Under the pieces are notes generated by a model, which saw only the letters and a list, made by a program, of their open reading frames with translations, did not search any database and was not told the DNA's origin. Shown here piece after piece: positions 59,173 through 64,000 of a stretch of DNA of 64,000 nucleotides. The DNA is from Thermoleophilales bacterium (GTDB taxonomy: Bacteria; Actinomycetota; Thermoleophilia; Solirubrobacterales; 70-9). The position numbers and the translations under genes are program-made. The stretch lies in the NCBI GenBank assembly GCA_020636955.1, contig JACJWY010000006.1, forward strand, positions 62,001 through 126,000. Direction: 5' to 3'. The stretch's first letter is position 1; the number at the start of each line of letters is the position of its first letter.

Positions 59173-59913
59173 TCAGGCCGCGAGGCGGTCTTCAAACTCG
59201 ACCGCGGTGCCAAAGGGGACCACCGGCCAGGCGCCCTCGATGTACTCGTCACGGCCGTTCTTCGCAAAGTAGGCCTGAAGGTCCCGAGCTTGCTCAGCGG
59301 CCCACTGGATCTGGTTCTCGTGGAGTTCGAAGAGGTCGAGACCCTGAAGTTCATCGAAATTCTTCCCCAACCGCCAGGCCAGTCGGGCCGCGGCCAGAGC
59401 ATCGGCATCGGCCGCGTGAGCTTCAGAGAGCGGAACGTCGTATGCCTCGCAGAGCACTCCCAGGGTCCGACGCCCGTAGCGTTTTACAACGACATGTTTG
59501 TCGAGAACATAGGGGTCAATCACAAGGAGCCCATCCGGACCTCCGACCCGGTCCGCTAGCGGCTCGAGTCCATGCCGACGTGCCTCGCGGTCGAGAATGG
59601 TGAGGTCGAACCGGGCATTGAAGGCCACAACGGGAATTTCCCGAGCGAGTGAATCGGCGAGCAGCCGTGTGATCTCTTCCGTTGCTTCGACGGCAGCTAC
59701 ACCTTCCCGCCGGACCATCTCGTTGGTGATCTTGTGGACCTCGGTTGCTTCGGCCGGAATCGGTACCCCGGGATCGACCAGCCAGTTCCGGCTGAAAGTA
59801 TCCTCGCCCCCGCCGACCACGCTCACCGCAGCGGTGACGATCCGGTCATTTTCAATGTCGGTACCGGTTGTTTCTATGTCGAAGGCGGCCAGGCGCCGGT
59901 CAAACCAGTTCAC
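59173..59913 (-). CDS. DnaQ-like 3'-5' exonuclease (DEDDh)
   Basis: 246 residues. Acidic residues: D11 and E13 in AAFDIETTG, Asp in AFNARFDLTIL (near 102), and the final HxxxxD in SEAHAADADALAAARL (near 165). It is a stand-alone exonuclease fold of the type seen in polymerase III epsilon-like proteins; actinobacterial members of this size are often of unclear role. The GTG start follows TACCTT (59921-59926, minus strand) by seven bases, so it is leaderless. Confidence 0.88.
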   Translation of the reverse strand: MNWFDRRLAAFDIETTGTDIENDRIVTAAVSVVGGGEDTFSRNWLVDPGVPIPAEATEVHKITNEMVRREGVAAVEATEEITRLLADSLAREIPVVAFNARFDLTILDREARRHGLEPLADRVGGPDGLLVIDPYVLDKHVVVKRYGRRTLGVLCEAYDVPLSEAHAADADALAAARLAWRLGKNFDELQGLDLFELHENQIQWAAEQARDLQAYFAKNGRDEYIEGAWPVVPFGTAVEFEDRLAA

Positions 59914-59960
59914 GATTCAGAAGGTAGCGTCGGTCCCGGACGCCCGATCTGACATCGGGC

Positions 59961-60890
59961 CTAGCCGAAACCCTCGATCATTATCGGTTTCTGGGTGGCT
60001 GTGTGTTCGACCTGAAGGGTTGTGTGGTCGATTCCGTATTCGCGATCCAGGAGTACTTCGAGTTCACGGCGGATTCCGTGGCAGTCGGATTCGGGAGCGA
60101 CCAGAACATGAGCGCTCAGCATCGGCATCCCCGAGGTGATCTGCCAGATGTGGAGGTCATGCACCTGATCCACTCCGCTGAGCGATGCCATCGAATAGCC
60201 GATCTCCTCGGTGTCGAGTCCGGGCGGTGCCGCTTCGAGCAGAACATCGACGGAGTCCCGCAGGATCGACCACGCGGAGGTGGCAATCAGGACCGAAATT
60301 ACGATCGACACGATCGGGTCGGCCAGCTCCCAGCCGGTGGTCAGGATGATCACCGCGGCGAGGATCACCCCGACCGAACCGGCGACATCGGCCAGGACAT
60401 GCCTGAGCGCCGCCTTCACGTTCAGGCTTTCTCCCGCCGAGCGGGCAAGCACCCGGGCGGCGATCAGGTTGACCGCCAGTCCCGCCACGGCGACGACCAG
60501 CATCCATCCTCCAAGCACGTCCGGTGGGTCACCGATGCGGTTGATCGCTTCGATCACGATCCAGACCGAGACCACCACCAGCAGCACGCCGTTGATCAGG
60601 GCGGCAAGTATTTCGGCGCGCTTGTACCCGTATGTCCGTCGGGGCGTCGCCGGCCTGGCGGCAAGCGCTACAGCGCCGAGGGCCAGGAACAGCGAAAAAC
60701 TGTCGGAGAGCATGTGACCGGCGTCGGCCAGCAGGGCCAGCGAGTCGGTGAGGAGGCCCCCGATGATCTCCGCGAACATGAATCCGGCGGTGAGCCCCGC
60801 TGCGATGAGCAGGGCTTTCCGGTCGGCATCGCGCCAGGCCCCCGGTCCGTGGCTGTGTCCGCCTTCGCCGTGTTCGTGCTCGTGACCCAC
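59961..60890 (-). CDS. CDF-family metal cation/H+ antiporter (ZitB/CzcD-like)
   Basis: 309 residues from GTG at 60890. A His-rich start (HEHEHGEGGHSHG) is followed by six membrane segments; the transport site HxxxD pairs are seen in LADAGHMLSDS and ALRHVLADVAGS. The C-terminal soluble domain includes VHDLHIWQITSG. It exports Zn2+ or similar ions. The longer frame to 60926 contains a TAGACT -10 box, so the shorter GTG, only about three bases past the expected transcript start, is preferred. Confidence 0.9.
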   Translation of the reverse strand: MGHEHEHGEGGHSHGPGAWRDADRKALLIAAGLTAGFMFAEIIGGLLTDSLALLADAGHMLSDSFSLFLALGAVALAARPATPRRTYGYKRAEILAALINGVLLVVVSVWIVIEAINRIGDPPDVLGGWMLVVAVAGLAVNLIAARVLARSAGESLNVKAALRHVLADVAGSVGVILAAVIILTTGWELADPIVSIVISVLIATSAWSILRDSVDVLLEAAPPGLDTEEIGYSMASLSGVDQVHDLHIWQITSGMPMLSAHVLVAPESDCHGIRRELEVLLDREYGIDHTTLQVEHTATQKPIMIEGFG

Positions 60891-60948
60891 CGTGACTGCG
60901 AGTCTAAGACCAGCGTGGTCGGCCACCGTTTGCGGCTGGCATCGCTGC

Positions 60949-60954
60949 TACCTT
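60949..60954 (+). promoter_or_regulatory. -10 box of SanA/YdcF-like gene
   Basis: TACCTT followed by seven bases and the ATG at 60962; sits back-to-back with the CDF gene promoter (TAGACT, about 60901-60906 on the minus strand). Confidence 0.45.
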
Positions 60955-60961
60955 GAACCGC

Positions 60962-61732
60962 ATGGATACCGGATCACATGCGGAATCACTTCCAGTTCTG
61001 GCCCCGCCGCGGGTGAAGGAGCGGCGCCCCTCGCCGTGGCGGAAGCGCTTCCTCATCGCTGCCGTGCTGGCCCTGGCGATCGGGCTGCTGATGATCCTGG
61101 CCGCCAACCTGATCGTGCTGCTCGATTCCGACGGGAAGATCTGGAATGACCCGGCGGAGGCAACCCATGCCGAAGTGGCGATCGTGCCCGGCGCGATGGT
61201 CAACCCCGACGGGACGATGAGCATGATGCTTGCCGACCGGGTCGATCAGGCCGCGGCTCTCTACAAGGACGGGAAGGTCGACAAGATCCTGGTGTCCGGC
61301 GATCACGGGCAGTGGACCTATGACGAGCCGACCACCATGCGCCACGCACTGATGGCCGAGGGGATTCCGGCCAGGGTGATTTTCACCGACCACGCGGGGT
61401 TCAACACCCACGCGACCATGCAACGGGCGAAGGACATCTTCGGTGTGACCAGTGCGATCATCGTCACCCAGGGCTTTCACATGAAGCGCTCGCTGTTTCT
61501 GGCCAAGGCGGCAGGTCTCAGCGCCAACGGCCTGACCTCCGATCTTCACGGCTACGGCGGCCAGGGAATCAAGAGCGACGTCCGCGAAGTCGCGTCAAGG
61601 GCGAAGGCAGTCTTTGACGTGCTCACCGGCGCCCCGGTTATGGGAGGTGATCCGGTCCCGATCACCGGGCCGGCCAAGGCGAGTTGGGGGCCGAAGGCGC
61701 CAGCAGGTACTCCGCCCGCCGGTGCTCCCTAG
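60962..61732 (+). CDS. SanA/YdcF-like (DUF218) membrane protein
   Basis: 256 residues. One membrane segment (about 28-52) after a basic N-terminus, then the DUF218 domain: VAIVPGAMVNPDGTMS, LADRVDQAAALY, ILVSGDHGQWTYDEPTTM, and VTQGFHMKRSLFLAKAAG. SanA-type proteins are linked to envelope barrier function; the biochemistry is not settled. The tail is Pro/Ala/Gly rich. ATG 60962 is preferred over TTG 60953 because of the leaderless -10 spacing. Confidence 0.85.
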   Translation: MDTGSHAESLPVLAPPRVKERRPSPWRKRFLIAAVLALAIGLLMILAANLIVLLDSDGKIWNDPAEATHAEVAIVPGAMVNPDGTMSMMLADRVDQAAALYKDGKVDKILVSGDHGQWTYDEPTTMRHALMAEGIPARVIFTDHAGFNTHATMQRAKDIFGVTSAIIVTQGFHMKRSLFLAKAAGLSANGLTSDLHGYGGQGIKSDVREVASRAKAVFDVLTGAPVMGGDPVPITGPAKASWGPKAPAGTPPAGAP

Positions 61733-61765
61733 ACCGGAGCCGCCCCGACGGTCGCAGCTAACTTC

Positions 61766-63355
<1,590 letters not shown>

Positions 63356-63357
63356 CC

Positions 63358-64000
63358 TCAGGCCCCCTTGTCCGAGGCGACACCGGTCGCCGGTTCGCCG
63401 ATCACTTCCACGTCATCGGTGTCGGGGCCCCTGCCCGGCTCGCCGGCGCCCTCTGCCTCGAGTTCCGCCAGCACCCGCTTGTAGTCGGCCGGGAAGACCT
63501 TGACGAATTTCGCCGACATCTCGTCCCAGTCGTCGATGATCCGCCGGGCAACTTCCGAGCCGGTCCGCTCGAAGTGTTCCTGGATCAGCCCCCGCAACTC
63601 GATCCGGTCATCTTCATCCGGCTCCTCAAGCTGGTTCAGCATGGTCGGGTTGACCCGGCCACGGAACTCGCTTTCGTCATCGAGGACATAGGCGATGCCG
63701 CCGCTCATTCCGGCCGCGAAGTTGCGACCGGTGGGACCAAGCACAACGACCTTGCCACCGGTCATGTATTCGCAGCCATGATCTCCGACGCCTTCGATCA
63801 CTGCGGTTGCGCCCGAGTTACGGACCGCGAAGCGCTCGCCACCCTTGCCCCGGAAGAAAGCCCGGCCCCTGGTCGCTCCGTAAAGCGAGGTGTTGCCGAC
63901 GATCACGTTCTCTTCCGGCTGGTAGGCGGCGCCTTCCGGCGGAGAGACCGCGAGGATGCCGCCGGAAAGTCCCTTGCCGCAATAGTCATTGACTTCACCG
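63358..64000 (-). CDS. gltB: Glutamate synthase large subunit GltB, C-terminal part (5' end beyond window)
   Basis: The visible 213 codons are the C-terminal beta-helix (GXGXG) domain: VNDYCGKGLSGGILAV, NTSLYGATRGRAFFRGKGGE, RNSGATAVIEGVGDHGCEYM, and GRNFAAGMSGGIAYV. This domain supports the ammonia channel of the enzyme. The last 30 residues are a variable acidic tail (EGAGEPGRGPDTDD). Frame and strand continue off the window edge. Organised as gltB-gltD with two bases between. Confidence 0.95.
   Translation of the reverse strand, partial: GEVNDYCGKGLSGGILAVSPPEGAAYQPEENVIVGNTSLYGATRGRAFFRGKGGERFAVRNSGATAVIEGVGDHGCEYMTGGKVVVLGPTGRNFAAGMSGGIAYVLDDESEFRGRVNPTMLNQLEEPDEDDRIELRGLIQEHFERTGSEVARRIIDDWDEMSAKFVKVFPADYKRVLAELEAEGAGEPGRGPDTDDVEVIGEPATGVASDKGA

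Overview
The window is high-GC actinobacterial chromosome, most likely from the Thermoleophilia/Solirubrobacterales or a related lineage. The evidence is indirect: many TetR, PucR and MarR regulators, two proteins of F420-associated types, an ECF42-type sigma factor with a DGPF/YCII partner, a WS/DGAT wax ester synthase, frequent GTG and TTG starts, and many start codons placed 6-7 bases after a TANNNT -10 box (leaderless mRNAs). No rRNA, tRNA, CRISPR array, phage or insertion sequence was recognised.

Layout. 1-5.6 kb: the end of an acyl-CoA dehydrogenase gene, then a drug exporter plus MarR regulator behind a double palindromic operator, then an amidase. 5.6-13.6 kb: a zinc-peptidase-like lipoprotein divergent from a TetR gene, which is coupled to a very large secreted rhamnosidase-like/SGNH-hydrolase fusion; then a DUF389 membrane protein and NhaA. 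13.6-19 kb: a phosphotriesterase-like hydrolase, a zinc-type reductase, and a TetR gene facing a cupin (hydroxynitrile-lyase-like) plus aldo/keto reductase across twin operators; then a DHFR/RibD-like protein and a small VOC protein. 19.0-22.4 kb: a toxin-antitoxin island with three vapBC-type pairs and one orphan antitoxin, beside a patatin-like fragment. 22.4-24.7 kb: aldose epimerase and chromate transporter.

24.7-42 kb is the catabolic heart. An operon of Baeyer-Villiger-type monooxygenase, short-chain dehydrogenase and cytochrome P450 diverges from a PucR regulator. It suggests hydroxylation, oxidation to a ketone, then oxygen insertion. Two related modules follow, each with its own TetR regulator: module A (MBL-fold protein, extradiol dioxygenase, flavin hydroxylase) and module B (flavin hydroxylase, extradiol dioxygenase, FAH-family hydrolase, PPOX protein, acyltransferase, with TetR and an ACMSD-like amidohydrolase on the other strand). 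Each pairs ring hydroxylation with meta ring cleavage. The two dioxygenases are clear paralogues with catalytic residues at the same positions; substrates cannot be read from the sequence.

42-52.7 kb: a phosphate-binding-protein remnant, a CPA1 Na+/H+ antiporter, an M20 peptidase, a wax ester synthase with an alpha/beta hydrolase, an amidase with a second acyl-CoA dehydrogenase, and a secreted lipase. 52.7-64 kb: a DGPF/YCII protein with a matching ECF promoter beneath its sigma factor, a short-chain dehydrogenase, TetR, an SNF2 helicase, DUF3159, a DnaQ-like exonuclease, a CDF metal exporter, a SanA/YdcF-like protein, and glutamate synthase GltD with the end of GltB. The most useful general observation is the leaderless geometry shared by about 17 genes, which also settles several start codons.
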